Notes under the pieces: model-generated
Told to the model about the DNA's origin: nothing
Databases searched by the model: none
Seen by the model: the letters and a program-made list of their open reading frames with translations, nothing else
Position numbers and translations under genes: made by a program
Shown: in pieces, positions 1 to 8,832 of the stretch
How positions within the stretch are numbered: the stretch's first letter is position 1
How the letters are laid out: every line of letters starts with the position of its first letter
Assembly: GCA_903907665.1 (NCBI GenBank)
Contig: CAIVOW010000135.1
Coordinates: 1 to 21,866 of the forward strand
Direction of reading: 5' to 3'
Length of the DNA stretch: 21,866 nt
Origin: an uncultured Actinomycetes bacterium
GTDB lineage: Bacteria; Actinomycetota; Actinomycetes; Nanopelagicales; Nanopelagicaceae

Positions 1-1054
1 CCTCATTCGTCGGTGTGTCGAAAAGGCTGGCATAGGTGCCAGCCTTATCTGATGGTCGAGTTAGCCCCAGTTGCTGCCAACCAAGCTCTGTCGCCACTCT
101 TCCGCGTGGAGTACGTGCTAAAAATCCCATTCTGACGAGAAAAGGCTCGGCTAGAGATTCAATAGTTTCAGCCTCTTCACCAATGGCCATTGCGAGGGTC
201 GTAAGGCCTACTGGGCCTCCTCCAAACCGACGTACGAGCACATCCAGCAGGGCTCTATCTAGGCGATCGAGTCCATTGTCATCAACTTCATACATGGCCA
301 GCGCACTCTGAGCATCGCTCATTCTTATATAACCATCACCACGGACCTGTGCAAAATCGCGCACTCTGCGCAGTAGTCGATTTGCAACTCTGGGAGTGCC
401 ACGTGATCTGGAGCCGATCTCATCGATTGCATCATCATCGATTGAAACCTCTAGCAGCTCGGCACTTCGACGCACGATTCGTGAGAGTGATGCATCGTCA
501 TAAAAATCTAGTTGGGCTGTGAACCCGAAACGATCGCGTAGTGGACTCGGTAGAAGTCCTGCTCGTGTTGTTGCTCCAACTAATGTGAAATGCGGTAGCT
601 GCAGCGGGATTGCAGTCGCTCCGGCTCCCTTTCCAACTATGACATCAACACGAAAATCTTCCATGGCTAAATAAAGAAGCTCTTCCGCCGGTCGTGACAT
701 TCGATGTATTTCATCAAGGAATAAAATTTCACCTTCTACCAGTGATGAAAGAATCGATGCCAAATCTCCAGCATGCGTAATCGCAGGACCACTTGTTATT
801 CGAATCGGTGCGCCCATTTCTGCAGCGATGATCATTGCCAACGTAGTTTTACCTAGACCGGGTGGACCGGAAAGTAAAATGTGATCAGCTGGATGGCTAC
901 GTGATTTAGCAGCATCCAGTAATAACTGAATTTGATCGGACACTCGTCCTTGACCCGTGAAGTCTGCTAATGACTTTGGACGCAGAGCTAACTCTTGCAA
1001 CCTTTCAGCTTCAGCAGCGGCTGAACTTAAGAGCGATTCTTCGCGTTCACTCAC
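1..1054 (-). CDS. ruvB: Holliday junction branch migration helicase RuvB (partial)
   Basis: RuvB is the hexameric AAA+ motor that drives Holliday junction branch migration together with RuvA. Reading the minus strand from a GTG at 1054 gives an open frame of 351 codons that leaves the window without a stop. It carries the Walker A motif GPPGLGKT (about residues 63-70), Walker B LDEIHR (about 113-118), the DRFG arginine-finger stretch and a C-terminal winged-helix region with GGGPVG and [10 protein letters not shown]. The family is 330-360 residues long, so only the last few residues can be missing. The GTG overlaps the ruvA stop codon by four bases (GTGA), which argues for translational coupling and supports this start. 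It is the last visible gene of the long minus-strand run. Confidence 0.97.
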   Translation of the reverse strand, partial: MSEREESLLSSAAAEAERLQELALRPKSLADFTGQGRVSDQIQLLLDAAKSRSHPADHILLSGPPGLGKTTLAMIIAAEMGAPIRITSGPAITHAGDLASILSSLVEGEILFLDEIHRMSRPAEELLYLAMEDFRVDVIVGKGAGATAIPLQLPHFTLVGATTRAGLLPSPLRDRFGFTAQLDFYDDASLSRIVRRSAELLEVSIDDDAIDEIGSRSRGTPRVANRLLRRVRDFAQVRGDGYIRMSDAQSALAMYEVDDNGLDRLDRALLDVLVRRFGGGPVGLTTLAMAIGEEAETIESLAEPFLVRMGFLARTPRGRVATELGWQQLGLTRPSDKAGTYASLFDTPTNE

Positions 1055-1644
1055 TTGCGACCCCGAGATTGAAGTGCAAATTTCAAAAGTGATGCCACGG
1101 TTGCGCTATCTATTTCGCTCCCAAAATGAGCAGAAACCAAATCTAGTGCTTCATCAGTTTCTCGACTGTTAAAACCTAGTCCAAGTAACGCTTCGCTGAC
1201 TTGTTCACGCCATCCAGATGCACGAGGTGTATTGCTGAGCGCCATGTTCTTAACTTTCTCCTTAAGTTCAAGAATTAGTCGCTGCGCACCTTTCTTCCCT
1301 AAGCCAGGAATTCGCTCAAGGACGGCAGGCTTCTCATTCACAATTGCAGAAAGAATTTCAGCTGCGTCATACACAGACAAGGCGGATTGAGCCACCTTTG
1401 GTCCTATGCCTGTCACGGTTTGTAGAATTTCAAAAAGTTCGCGGTCTCCCGCACTTTCAAATCCAAATAATGTAAGTGAATCTTCGCGAACGATCAGTGC
1501 GGTATGTAGATGCGCAGTGGCTCCAACATTAAGAGAAGCAGATAGTCGGGGTGAGATCTGGACCAGCATCCCAACTCCACCAACATCAATAATCGCTGAA
1601 TTCAGAGACGTTGCTTTTACAGTTCCCGTTAGCATCGCAATCAT
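1051..1644 (-). CDS. ruvA: Holliday junction DNA-binding protein RuvA
   Basis: RuvA binds the four-way junction as a tetramer and loads RuvB. The 197-residue product starts [10 protein letters not shown], the usual RuvA opening, so I place the start at the ATG at 1644 although the frame is open further upstream into ruvC. An N-terminal OB-fold region (about 1-63) is followed by two helix-hairpin-helix motifs, around [11 protein letters not shown] (77-86) and [11 protein letters not shown] (112-122). The C-terminal three-helix domain III (about 148-197), which contacts RuvB, contains [12 protein letters not shown]. Length matches the family (about 200). The start lies eight bases after the ruvC stop, and the stop overlaps the ruvB start by four bases. 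Confidence 0.97.
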   Translation of the reverse strand: MIAMLTGTVKATSLNSAIIDVGGVGMLVQISPRLSASLNVGATAHLHTALIVREDSLTLFGFESAGDRELFEILQTVTGIGPKVAQSALSVYDAAEILSAIVNEKPAVLERIPGLGKKGAQRLILELKEKVKNMALSNTPRASGWREQVSEALLGLGFNSRETDEALDLVSAHFGSEIDSATVASLLKFALQSRGRK

Positions 1645-1652
1645 GATTAAGT

Positions 1653-2174
1653 CTACTTTCGCGCTTTCGAGGTAGCTAGGGCAGCCGCTACTCGGGCATT
1701 TCCGGCACCGCGCCAATGATGGCAAATTGCTAGCGCCAAAGCGTCAGTGCTATCAACCGGCTTTGGAATCTCATCCAAGCCGAGTAATTTTTGAACCATC
1801 AGAGCAACTTGTTTCTTATCTGCGCGGCCTGAACCTGTGACCGCAGCTTTAACTTCTGACGGTGTATGCATCATGACCGGAATACCTTTTCGCGCCGCAA
1901 TTAAAAGTGCAACTCCAGCAGCTTGACCTGTCGCCATCGCAGTGCGCACATTGAGTTGTGAAAATACTCGCTCAACGGCCACTACATCAGGCTTATGCGC
2001 GTCGATCCAATCGATGAGTTGAGATTCCAATTCCAATAGTCGTTGCTCAAGTGGTAAATCTGGCGATGTACGAATAACGCCAACGGCAACCATGGTCAGT
2101 TTTTGGGGACCAAAACTTTCGACAACGCCCAAACCGCAGCGCGTTAGTCCAGGGTCAACTCCCAATACCTTCAT
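1653..2174 (-). CDS. ruvC: Crossover junction endodeoxyribonuclease RuvC
   Basis: RuvC is the dimeric, Mg-dependent resolvase that cuts Holliday junctions after branch migration by RuvAB. The 173-residue product has the RNase H-like fold signature. The four catalytic acidic residues are visible: D7 in GVDPGL, E68 in AVERVF, and D141 and D144 in DSTDALALA near the C-terminus. Length is normal for the family. It lies between yebC (29-base gap) and ruvA (8-base gap), the usual actinobacterial order yebC-ruvC-ruvA-ruvB. I saw no recognisable LexA box in front of the three ruv genes, so control probably comes from the upstream operon. Confidence 0.97.
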   Translation of the reverse strand: MKVLGVDPGLTRCGLGVVESFGPQKLTMVAVGVIRTSPDLPLEQRLLELESQLIDWIDAHKPDVVAVERVFSQLNVRTAMATGQAAGVALLIAARKGIPVMMHTPSEVKAAVTGSGRADKKQVALMVQKLLGLDEIPKPVDSTDALALAICHHWRGAGNARVAAALATSKARK

Positions 2175-2203
2175 GCCGTAAGCCTATCGAGGGCTAAAGA
2201 GAA

Positions 2204-2956
2204 CTATTCGAGGCTCGCCATTACCTCATCAGATACATCAAAGTTAGCAAATACATTCTGAACGTCATCCAACTCCTCGATGACATCAATGAGGTTGAAA
2301 ACCTTCTTCGCATTCTCGGCATCAAGGGGAACCGAAACGGATGGAAGGAAGGAACTATCTGCTGATTCATAGTCGATACCTGCACTTTGAAGAGCAGTAC
2401 GAACCGCAACCAGGTCAGAGGATTCGCAAACCACTTGAAAATTATCACCAAAATCATTCACATCTTCTAAGCCAGCATCGAGTGCTGCTTCCATGATCTT
2501 ATCTTCAGTAACTCCGCCATCTTTGGAAACCATGATCAGACCTTTGCGATTGAACATGTATGCAACCGATCCAGGATCAGCCATATTTCCACCGTTGCGG
2601 GTGACCGCGACGCGTACCTCTGACGCCGCGCGATTTCGATTATCTGAAAGACATTCGATCATTAGAGCGACTCCACCAGGTCCGTAGCCTTCGTACATAA
2701 TAGTTACGTATTCTGCGCCGCCTGATTCAAGTCCAGCTCCACGCTTAATGGCACGATCGATATTGTCGGCCGGCACGGAATTCTTTTTCGCCTTCGTTAC
2801 CGCATCATAAAGTGCGGGGTTACCTGAAAGATCGGCGCCACCAACACGCGCCGTTACTTCAATTGCTTTAATAAATTTAGCGAAGCTCTTTGCGCGACGC
2901 GAATCAAGAATTGCTTTCTTGTGCTTGATCGTCGCCCATTTGGAATGGCCTGACAT
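2204..2956 (-). CDS. yebC: YebC/PmpR-family protein (TACO1-like)
   Basis: Members of the YebC/TACO1 family have been described as DNA-binding transcription regulators and, more recently, as ribosome-associated factors that help translation of difficult sequences such as proline stretches. The 250-residue product begins with the very conserved [14 protein letters not shown] and contains [11 protein letters not shown] (about 65-75) and [15 protein letters not shown] (about 87-101), both diagnostic of the family. The acidic C-terminal part is typical. It sits between pdxT and ruvC with short gaps, as in most actinobacteria, and is probably co-transcribed. Which of the two proposed functions applies here cannot be decided from sequence. 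Confidence 0.95.
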   Translation of the reverse strand: MSGHSKWATIKHKKAILDSRRAKSFAKFIKAIEVTARVGGADLSGNPALYDAVTKAKKNSVPADNIDRAIKRGAGLESGGAEYVTIMYEGYGPGGVALMIECLSDNRNRAASEVRVAVTRNGGNMADPGSVAYMFNRKGLIMVSKDGGVTEDKIMEAALDAGLEDVNDFGDNFQVVCESSDLVAVRTALQSAGIDYESADSSFLPSVSVPLDAENAKKVFNLIDVIEELDDVQNVFANFDVSDEVMASLE

Positions 2957-2979
2957 GCTTATCTACCCCAGTCCTACTT

Positions 2980-3567
2980 TTATGAGTTATTACAGATTTC
3001 AGTAACAAAGTATCTATGAACCCTGTTATCTCCTGTCAATTCAGGATGAAATGATGTCGCAAGAACCTGCTTTTGTCTCACTGCGACAGGGTGCGAAACG
3101 CCCGCTATTTCTACTGAAGCCAGAATCTCTACGCCTTCATTAGCCGCTTCTACCCATGGAGCTCGAATAAAGACCGCATGCACTGGGCCAATTCCAGCAA
3201 AGTGCACATCAGATTCAAAAGAATCTACCTGACGTCCAAAAGCATTGCGGCGAACTTTCACATCCAATCCACCAAAAGTTTCTTGCCCCTTGGCGCCATC
3301 CACCAAATTATTTGCCAACAAAATCATTCCAGCGCAGGATCCATAAACTGGTAAGCCGTCTTTAATTCTTCCGGCAATTAAGTCGAAGAGATTAAAACTC
3401 CTAGCAAGCTTTGCAATCGTAGTTGACTCACCACCAGGCAGAATCAATCCATCAACGGATTTGATTTCTCCTGCCGTCTTAACCGCAAGAGCCTCTACGC
3501 CACAATCGTGGAGTGCGGCAATGTGTTCGCGAACATCGCCTTGGAGCGCTAAAACTCCTAACTTCAC
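2980..3567 (-). CDS. pdxT: Pyridoxal 5'-phosphate synthase glutaminase subunit PdxT
   Basis: PdxT hydrolyses glutamine and passes ammonia to PdxS in the deoxyxylulose-5-phosphate-independent route to vitamin B6. I take the GTG at 3567 as the start because the product then opens VKLGVLALQGD, the standard PdxT N-terminus; the longer open frame overlaps the end of pdxS. The 195-residue protein is a class I (triad) amidotransferase, with LPGGES at 43-48, nucleophile C78 in YGSCAGM, and H174 and E176 in SFHPEL. Length is typical. The start follows the pdxS stop by seven bases, so the two subunits of the 12:12 complex are made from one message. Confidence 0.96.
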   Translation of the reverse strand: MKLGVLALQGDVREHIAALHDCGVEALAVKTAGEIKSVDGLILPGGESTTIAKLARSFNLFDLIAGRIKDGLPVYGSCAGMILLANNLVDGAKGQETFGGLDVKVRRNAFGRQVDSFESDVHFAGIGPVHAVFIRAPWVEAANEGVEILASVEIAGVSHPVAVRQKQVLATSFHPELTGDNRVHRYFVTEICNNS

Positions 3568-3574
3568 AGATTTA

Positions 3575-4483
3575 TTACCAGCCGCGCTCTGCCAAACGAT
3601 GTGGAACTGGAATATCTGCCACGTTAATGCCAACCATTGCTTCACCTAAGCCGCGTGAAACATCAGCAATAACTTTTGCATCCGTGTAGTAAGTAACGGC
3701 TTTCACACAGGCAGCAGCACGTTGGGCTGGATTGCCTGATTTGAAAATTCCTGAACCAATAAATACGCCATCTGCGCCAAGCTGCATCATCATGGCTGCA
3801 TCTGCGGGAGTTGCCACGCCGCCGGCAGTGAATAGCACAACTGGGAGTTTGCCCTCGCGAGCAACTTCGCATACAAGATCGTAAGGTGCTTGAAGTTCTT
3901 TAGCCGCTACATACAACTCATCTTCGCGTAGTGATGAGAGTCGTCGAATCTCCTGATTGATTTTGCGCATATGCGTTGTGGCGTTTGAAACATCGCCTGT
4001 TCCCGCTTCGCCTTTAGAGCGAATCATTGCTGCACCTTCATTAATGCGACGAAGTGCTTCTCCGAGATTTGTAGCACCACACACAAACGGAATCGTGAAA
4101 TTCCACTTATCAATATGATTTTCATAATCAGCAGGTGTTAAAACCTCTGACTCATCGATGTAGTCAACACCGAGACTTTCTAAAACTTGTGCCTCAACAA
4201 AGTGTCCAATGCGTGCTTTAGCCATAACTGGGATCGATACCGCAGCTTGGATTGCTTCAATCATGTCTGGGTCTGACATGCGAGCTACTCCACCTTGTGC
4301 GCGAATATCTGCAGGAACTCGCTCCAGCGCCATTACAGCAACTGCGCCTGAATCTTCAGCAATCTTTGCTTGCTCAACGTTAACGACATCCATGATGACG
4401 CCGCCCTTAAGCATCTCAGCCATGCCTCGCTTCACGCGCGCAGTACCGACCTGCTTATTACCGTTGTTTAGCTCGTTGCTCAT
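3575..4483 (-). CDS. pdxS: Pyridoxal 5'-phosphate synthase lyase subunit PdxS
   Basis: PdxS condenses ribose 5-phosphate, glyceraldehyde 3-phosphate and ammonia into PLP. The 302-residue (beta/alpha)8 protein shows the conserved D32 (GVIMDVV), the first catalytic lysine K89 in VMAKARIGH, the second lysine K157 in [10 protein letters not shown], and the phosphate-binding GSGIFK near the C-terminus. A purine-rich Shine-Dalgarno (GGGGGAAGA on the minus strand) directly precedes the ATG at 4483, unlike the neighbouring genes that are joined by overlaps. Upstream lies a 117-base gap largely filled by a 9-bp tandem repeat. Together with pdxT this makes the organism self-sufficient for vitamin B6. 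Confidence 0.97.
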   Translation of the reverse strand: MSNELNNGNKQVGTARVKRGMAEMLKGGVIMDVVNVEQAKIAEDSGAVAVMALERVPADIRAQGGVARMSDPDMIEAIQAAVSIPVMAKARIGHFVEAQVLESLGVDYIDESEVLTPADYENHIDKWNFTIPFVCGATNLGEALRRINEGAAMIRSKGEAGTGDVSNATTHMRKINQEIRRLSSLREDELYVAAKELQAPYDLVCEVAREGKLPVVLFTAGGVATPADAAMMMQLGADGVFIGSGIFKSGNPAQRAAACVKAVTYYTDAKVIADVSRGLGEAMVGINVADIPVPHRLAERGW

Positions 4484-4499
4484 TCTTCCCCCATGCTCG

Positions 4500-4589
4500 G
4501 CTTACTGGTTCTACTGGTTCTACTGGTTCTACTGGTTTTACTGGTTTTACTGGTTCTACTGGTTTTACTGGTTTTACTGGACCTACTAG
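4500..4589. repeat. 9-bp tandem repeat, unit TTYTACTGG, 8 core copies
   Basis: Eight consecutive 9-base units occupy 4509-4580. They are identical except at the third base, which is C in four units and T in four (order C, C, C, T, T, C, T, T). A degenerate copy flanks each side (4500-4508 and 4581-4589). The array lies between the stop of the DUF3048 gene and the Shine-Dalgarno of pdxS. The unit length is a multiple of three, so copy-number changes would not alter reading frames; in one minus-strand frame it reads Pro-Val-Glu / Pro-Val-Lys. It has the form of a minisatellite prone to slippage. Confidence 0.95.
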
Positions 4590-4599
4590 ATACACAATC

Positions 4600-5637
4600 T
4601 TACTTGGAGTTAGTGGGTCCTGGTGTCGCCGTTTTGACCTCCGGATATGTGAAAACGGGCTCATTATCCGTCAGGGCTATCCATATTTGACCCGCAGCAA
4701 AATTAGCTGAAGAGCCATCTTTGAGGGTCCAGGTAGTTGGCGACTGCGCCGTTTCTCGATTCCAGAAAATAGGAAACATTTGCCCATCACGCAGCAGATA
4801 GGCGCTACCAGAACCGACGGTGTTGCTAAATGGAGTTACTCCCCCGGCTTTATCGTGATATTCAGAGGGTGTAATCATCACTTTTTGAATGATGAGTGTG
4901 GGAGATCCAAGTTGCGAACCGTCAGCAGCAAGATCGGGTGAGCCTTGATAAGCAATCAACCATCTTTTTTCAGAAGCCGACCATGTGGCCGAATAACGAG
5001 ATGCTGGCCACTTAAAGGCGACAGACGAGATTGCAGTTCCACCAACTGGAAGTGGTCCAAATTTCCAACCAACTGATTTCACAATGTCTATGTTCTTACC
5101 TTCGCTCTTTGCTTTATCAAGCAGAAGTTGCGGGTGAAGAATGAGGTTTGTTGGTGCGTTACGGGTTTGATCTCGTGAATACATCGTTGCTGGCTCTCGC
5201 TCAGCTCCTAAATTTTCTAAGTTTGCTGAATTGATAACTGGAAATAATTTTGTCTGTGCACCACTAAAGGCAAATGCAACGTGCCCGTACTGCGCCAAAA
5301 TATCCATATCACTGATTCGCGCACTTCGTACCGGACCAATAAGTGCAGGTAACCGCTCGGGTGTGGAAAAAATCGTGGCTAGTCGGGTGAGACCACCTTC
5401 AACTTGTTCGATATAGATAACATCTGCACTCTCCAGACCAATTTGTGGATGCGCTTGTGACGTGTCATCTATTTTTACTGCTAATACTGGACCGTTGCTT
5501 CCCTCAAGGCCAGTGAGGATATTTTTCTCAACCACCTTTCCGGTCACACTCTTCACGACGCTAGTCACTGATGTACAACCAGCAAGACTGGTTATCACTA
5601 CAGCAATTGAAGCAACTCCTAAAATAAACTTCTTCAT
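4600..5637 (-). CDS. DUF3048-family (YerB-like) lipoprotein
   Basis: The 345-residue product begins with a lipoprotein signal peptide: MKK, a hydrophobic run, then lipobox LAGC with C21 as the expected lipidated cysteine. The following part (about 44-330) matches my recollection of the DUF3048 family, of which Bacillus YerB is the named member: [34 protein letters not shown], and [15 protein letters not shown]. The function of the family is not established; I place the mature protein outside the membrane because of the signal. The ATG abuts the stop of the LemA-like gene with no gap, so it belongs to the same operon. A proline-poor tail ends TPGPTNSK just before the 9-bp repeat. Confidence 0.85.
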   Translation of the reverse strand: MKKFILGVASIAVVITSLAGCTSVTSVVKSVTGKVVEKNILTGLEGSNGPVLAVKIDDTSQAHPQIGLESADVIYIEQVEGGLTRLATIFSTPERLPALIGPVRSARISDMDILAQYGHVAFAFSGAQTKLFPVINSANLENLGAEREPATMYSRDQTRNAPTNLILHPQLLLDKAKSEGKNIDIVKSVGWKFGPLPVGGTAISSVAFKWPASRYSATWSASEKRWLIAYQGSPDLAADGSQLGSPTLIIQKVMITPSEYHDKAGGVTPFSNTVGSGSAYLLRDGQMFPIFWNRETAQSPTTWTLKDGSSANFAAGQIWIALTDNEPVFTYPEVKTATPGPTNSK

Positions 5638-6144
5638 TTACAATTCATCATCCTCAAAGTGATACTTCTCTGGCCACTTTGCCCGTCCGGCAAGATGGAA
5701 AATACGGAAAACTAATTTGTTACGCAGGTTGCGTACTGCGCTGATTGCTTCAAGGTGAATGCTGATAGCTGTTCGAATCTTATCGGTCAATGCAACAAGT
5801 TCATCTATCAGAGAAACTTTTATAGTTAACTCTCCATTAATCGCACTTTGGTGAAGAAACTTAAGTGATTCAGAGAGAGAAGTCTCGGCATCCTCTCGAT
5901 CGCCAATATTTGCTTCACGACTCTGGTAAGCCGAGGAAGTTAAAATCATCTCCGTAGCCGCATCGATATCTGAATGGCGAGCAATCTCTAGCGCCAGCGC
6001 CGCCCGCCGCTGAAGCAGCGCATCTAAATGCTCCCAACTAGTCTCGACTCGATGGTGACATCGATCAAGGCGGGTAGCCGAAAACGATAAGTACCAAGCA
6101 AGAATAAGCGTAATGAGAATGACGGTAAGAACACTATTACTCAT
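5638..6144 (-). CDS. LemA-like single-pass membrane protein
   Basis: The 168-residue product has one N-terminal membrane segment (about 5-22), then helical sequence with RLDRCHHRVETSWEHLDALL followed by RRAALALEIARH. This resembles the LemA motif of arginine-rich helix, tryptophan and long antiparallel helices. In several actinobacteria the gene next to pimA encodes a similar membrane or LemA-like region joined to a Nudix hydrolase domain. Here no Nudix box (GX5EX7REXXEEXG) is present and the length leaves no room for one. It overlaps the end of pimA by eight bases and abuts the DUF3048 gene. The function is unknown; a role at the envelope is inferred only from topology and neighbours. Confidence 0.7.
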   Translation of the reverse strand: MSNSVLTVILITLILAWYLSFSATRLDRCHHRVETSWEHLDALLQRRAALALEIARHSDIDAATEMILTSSAYQSREANIGDREDAETSLSESLKFLHQSAINGELTIKVSLIDELVALTDKIRTAISIHLEAISAVRNLRNKLVFRIFHLAGRAKWPEKYHFEDDEL

Positions 6145-7309
6145 TTTTCAACCTTTTCCATCCGCGATTTTCTGAGGCCAGAGTAACGCCCGTACCACCA
6201 GCTATCGCTACTTCGTACACATCTAAAATTTGAGAAGCAACAGTCTCCCAATCAAAAGTCATGACATGTGCTAACCCACGTTCAATTACTTCGAAACGTT
6301 TTGCCTTATTCTCCAAAAGTTCAATTGTCACGCGCGCCAAGTCTGAAGAAGATTCATTTTTAAAAAGTGAGCCAAATTCTCCGCCTTCCAATAAATCATA
6401 AAATGCTTGAATATCACTTGCGATAATCGGCACTCCCCCAGCCATTGCCTCTGCCAAAATTATTCCAAAGGACTCGCCGCGAATATTAGGTGCAATATAT
6501 GCATCAATAGATTTAAAGAAATCTGCTTTCTGCGATTCAGATAGGCGACCTAAAAATCGAATTCTTTTGCGAAGAATTGGGTCAAGTGCTTTAAGAACGT
6601 TCTCTTCTTCTCCGGGACCAGCTATAAGAAGTTCTACATCAGGAATCGCACGCACGATTTCAGGAAGAGCCGCCAATAGAACTGATAAACCTTTTCTAGG
6701 CTCATCAAAACGCCCAAGAAAACCAAGAGTATTGGGACGATACCAATCGTCATTTCTTTGGCCATGTGAGTATTTGCGGGTATCAATTCCATTTGGGATT
6801 ACTACTGCCTCTGTTTCAAAGTGGACCTTCAGAGTTTCGCGAGCCATCTCGCTCACCGCGATGCGCGCGCTTAATTTCTCAAGTACCGGCTCCAGGATCG
6901 GCCCAATTGCATATATCGCTTTCTGCTTTGGCGCTGAGGCATGGAAAGTTGCCACCATCGGGCCGTCAGCTGCAACACACGCTAGTAATGAGAGTGAAGG
7001 AATTGCAGGTTCATGAATGTGAAGCAAATCAAAATCTCCGGTAGAAATCCATTGGCGCACTCGAGAGGTTGCAATTGGTCCAAACAAAATTCTGGCGACC
7101 GCGCCATTAAATGGGATAGGAACTGGGCGACCAGCAGGTACCAACCAAGGCTCAGTGATTGTATTCTCATCACTTACCGGTGCGAGCAACGAAACTTCAT
7201 GCCCCTGCGTGATGAAATACTCGGCAAGATCTTTCATGTGTATTTGAACACCGCCCGGGGTATCCCATCCGTAAGGGCAGACCATTCCAATTTTCAATTT
7301 TTGATTCAT
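6137..7309 (-). CDS. pimA: Phosphatidylinositol alpha-mannosyltransferase PimA-like
   Basis: PimA transfers mannose from GDP-mannose to the inositol 2-OH of phosphatidylinositol, the first step of phosphatidylinositol mannoside synthesis at the inner face of the membrane. The 390-residue product is a GT4, GT-B glycosyltransferase: PGGVQ at 18-22 near the start, TFHAS with H123, the donor-binding LGRFDEPRKG (198-207, R200 and K206), GPGEEE at 231-236 and the EX7E motif E279-E287 in ESFGIILAEAMAGG. The start codon overlaps the patA stop (ATGA). The order pgsA-patA-pimA is that of mycobacteria and streptomycetes and supports the assignment over a generic GT4 enzyme. Confidence 0.92.
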   Translation of the reverse strand: MNQKLKIGMVCPYGWDTPGGVQIHMKDLAEYFITQGHEVSLLAPVSDENTITEPWLVPAGRPVPIPFNGAVARILFGPIATSRVRQWISTGDFDLLHIHEPAIPSLSLLACVAADGPMVATFHASAPKQKAIYAIGPILEPVLEKLSARIAVSEMARETLKVHFETEAVVIPNGIDTRKYSHGQRNDDWYRPNTLGFLGRFDEPRKGLSVLLAALPEIVRAIPDVELLIAGPGEEENVLKALDPILRKRIRFLGRLSESQKADFFKSIDAYIAPNIRGESFGIILAEAMAGGVPIIASDIQAFYDLLEGGEFGSLFKNESSSDLARVTIELLENKAKRFEVIERGLAHVMTFDWETVASQILDVYEVAIAGGTGVTLASENRGWKRLKNE

Positions 7310-8217
7310 GCGCGTTTAGGTTGCTCTACTCGATCAACATGCTCTTTAAAATCCCCATCTATCCAGATGCGTTGAAGCATGTGCCAGTCAACGGTCCGTT
7401 CACTGATGTGCCGAGCAAAGCGATCTGCGCTTTCTTGGATCATCACAGCACATTTCTCGGATTGAGTTCCTTGCGTGGGAATCTCAATTGGTTTTTGAAA
7501 AACGATACGAATTTTTCCTGGCTCATAGGAGACAAAAGCAGTGATGAGAGGTGCGCCAGTCTGAATCGAAAGGATGGCTGGCCCAATGGGCATTCTCGAT
7601 GGGAAGCCAAAGAAATCTACATTGACGCCAGATTTTGAAAGATCCCGATCTGCTACTAACGCAACTAAACCGCCAGCTCTTAATCTTTGCGAGAGCGTTG
7701 CAAGGGAGCGCGCACTTGCATCCAACACTTCCATGCCCACTGCTTCGCGGTAGGAAAGAAATTTACGAAAAAGTTTCTCTGGCTCTAGGTGCTCCGCAAC
7801 AGTCACTACTTTGTACCCTAAAGCACAAAAATAGGCTCCGGCATGATCCCAGTTTCCAGCATGGGGCAGAGAAACAATGCAGCCCTTCCCTTCGTCAACG
7901 GGATCTGTTAAGTAATGTGCGTTCTCGGTGATGACATCGGCTTTGATTTTTTCAGTACTCCACGACGGCAAACGAAAAGTGTCGCACCAGTAGCGCAGGT
8001 ATGAACGCATGCCTTCGTGGACTAAGTTCTCTAAATCCGATGAACTAAGTTCTGGATGAACACGTGCATAATTGGAACGCAATCGCCCAATCTGTTTACC
8101 ATTGCGCTTGTAAATTTGATCGGCCGCAAGTTGAGCTAATGCATACGCCATTTTTTCTGGCATGTAGCGCACAAGAAACCATGCTGTTGCATATGCCCAA
8201 TACGTGATGAGCTTCAT
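7306..8217 (-). CDS. patA: Phosphatidylinositol mannoside acyltransferase (PatA-like)
   Basis: This enzyme of the LpxL/HtrB-like lysophospholipid acyltransferase family acylates the 6-OH of the mannose that PimA adds. I choose the ATG at 8217 (product MKLITYWAYATAW, 303 residues) because it overlaps the pgsA stop as ATGA; the frame remains open upstream but inside pgsA. The HX4D motif is H119-D124 in LPHAGNWDHAG, and a second conserved block VADRDLSKSGVNVDFFG (about 188-204) follows. A hydrophobic stretch at the N-terminus (about 5-18) should hold it at the membrane. The position between pgsA and pimA makes phosphatidylinositol mannosides the likely substrate rather than lipid A. Confidence 0.9.
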   Translation of the reverse strand: MKLITYWAYATAWFLVRYMPEKMAYALAQLAADQIYKRNGKQIGRLRSNYARVHPELSSSDLENLVHEGMRSYLRYWCDTFRLPSWSTEKIKADVITENAHYLTDPVDEGKGCIVSLPHAGNWDHAGAYFCALGYKVVTVAEHLEPEKLFRKFLSYREAVGMEVLDASARSLATLSQRLRAGGLVALVADRDLSKSGVNVDFFGFPSRMPIGPAILSIQTGAPLITAFVSYEPGKIRIVFQKPIEIPTQGTQSEKCAVMIQESADRFARHISERTVDWHMLQRIWIDGDFKEHVDRVEQPKRA

Positions 8218-8816
8218 CGCGATCCCTTGTACACAATGATGAGTCGCTCGCCCACGGTATAAATACTTATCAGGGCTAATATCCACATACCGATGGATAG
8301 CGCATAGGGAATGGCTAATCCAGTTAGGAAAAGTGATAAGAGCGCTATCACAAGCCTTTCGGTTCGCTCAGCGATACCTCCGTTGCATTCAATTCCAAGA
8401 GATTCTGCGCGAGCTTTAATGTATGAAACTAAACCGCCGGCGACTAATGCAGTTAGTACAACTGGAACCAATCGATCATGTTGTTGTGCTAAGAAATATG
8501 CAAGGGACCCCAATATTGCTGCATCGGTGATCCGGTCAAGCGTTGAATCTAGAAGCGCTCCCCATTGCGATCCGGTCTTTGAAAGGCGAGCCATCGTTCC
8601 ATCCAAGAGATCGCTAAGGACAAATAAGACCGTTATGACTGAACCAATAAGAAATCTGCCGGATGAAAAAAAATATATTGCCGAGACTCCAGAGCCTAGG
8701 GCTCCGAAAGCGCTCATTGCATTTGCGCTGATTCCAAGTCGAAGCAACCCTCGACAGACCGGAGTAATTATCCGCGTGACAGGCACTCGTAACGACTTCT
8801 GCAGCATCAGTCTCAT
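8214..8816 (-). CDS. pgsA: CDP-alcohol phosphatidyltransferase (phosphatidylinositol-phosphate synthase)
   Basis: The enzyme joins CDP-diacylglycerol to inositol phosphate to give the phosphatidylinositol phosphate precursor of the mannosides made by the next two genes. The 200-residue membrane protein carries the full CDP-alcohol transferase motif D-x2-D-G-x2-A-R-x8-G-x3-D-x3-D: D69, D72, G73, A76, R77, G86, D90 and D94 in the sequence around SDLLDGTMAR and GALLDSTLD. About six hydrophobic segments follow the family pattern. Two starts are possible, ATG 8816 or ATG 8807 (MLQKSLRVP), neither with a clear Shine-Dalgarno. A TATAAT hexamer sits at 8857-8862 on the minus strand. The gene runs away from the EF-G-like gene with only 16 bases between the start codons. 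Confidence 0.93.
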   Translation of the reverse strand: MRLMLQKSLRVPVTRIITPVCRGLLRLGISANAMSAFGALGSGVSAIYFFSSGRFLIGSVITVLFVLSDLLDGTMARLSKTGSQWGALLDSTLDRITDAAILGSLAYFLAQQHDRLVPVVLTALVAGGLVSYIKARAESLGIECNGGIAERTERLVIALLSLFLTGLAIPYALSIGMWILALISIYTVGERLIIVYKGSR

Positions 8817-8818
8817 CG

Positions 8819-8824
8819 TAGGCT
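8819..8824 (+). promoter_or_regulatory. Candidate -10 element of the EF-G-like gene (leaderless type)
   Basis: TAGGCT fits the actinobacterial TAnnnT pattern and lies eight bases before the GTG at 8833, so transcription would begin at or next to the start codon. No convincing -35 hexamer is visible. The element overlaps the first codon of the divergent pgsA (8816) by a few bases' distance, so the two promoters would interfere. Weak evidence on its own; it matches a spacing seen at several other genes in the window. Confidence 0.35.
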
Positions 8825-8832
8825 TTGTCCCT

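Noticed and set aside
4209..4589. Plus-strand frame with repeated Tyr-Trp-Phe
   Set aside because: It is antisense to pdxS, and the aromatic repeats come only from the 9-bp tandem array; no ribosome binding site or homology.
4500..4589. CRISPR array
   Set aside because: Nine-base units repeat head to tail without unique spacers and no cas gene is nearby.
6567..7016. 149-codon plus-strand frame opposite pimA
   Set aside because: Arginine- and serine-rich shadow sequence typical of the antisense of a real gene; pimA on the other strand has intact motifs.
8311..8832. Plus-strand open frame running antisense through pgsA into the EF-G-like gene
   Set aside because: The translation here has no family features, whereas the minus strand carries the complete CDP-alcohol transferase motif. 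Homology to EF-G begins only at the GTG at 8833.
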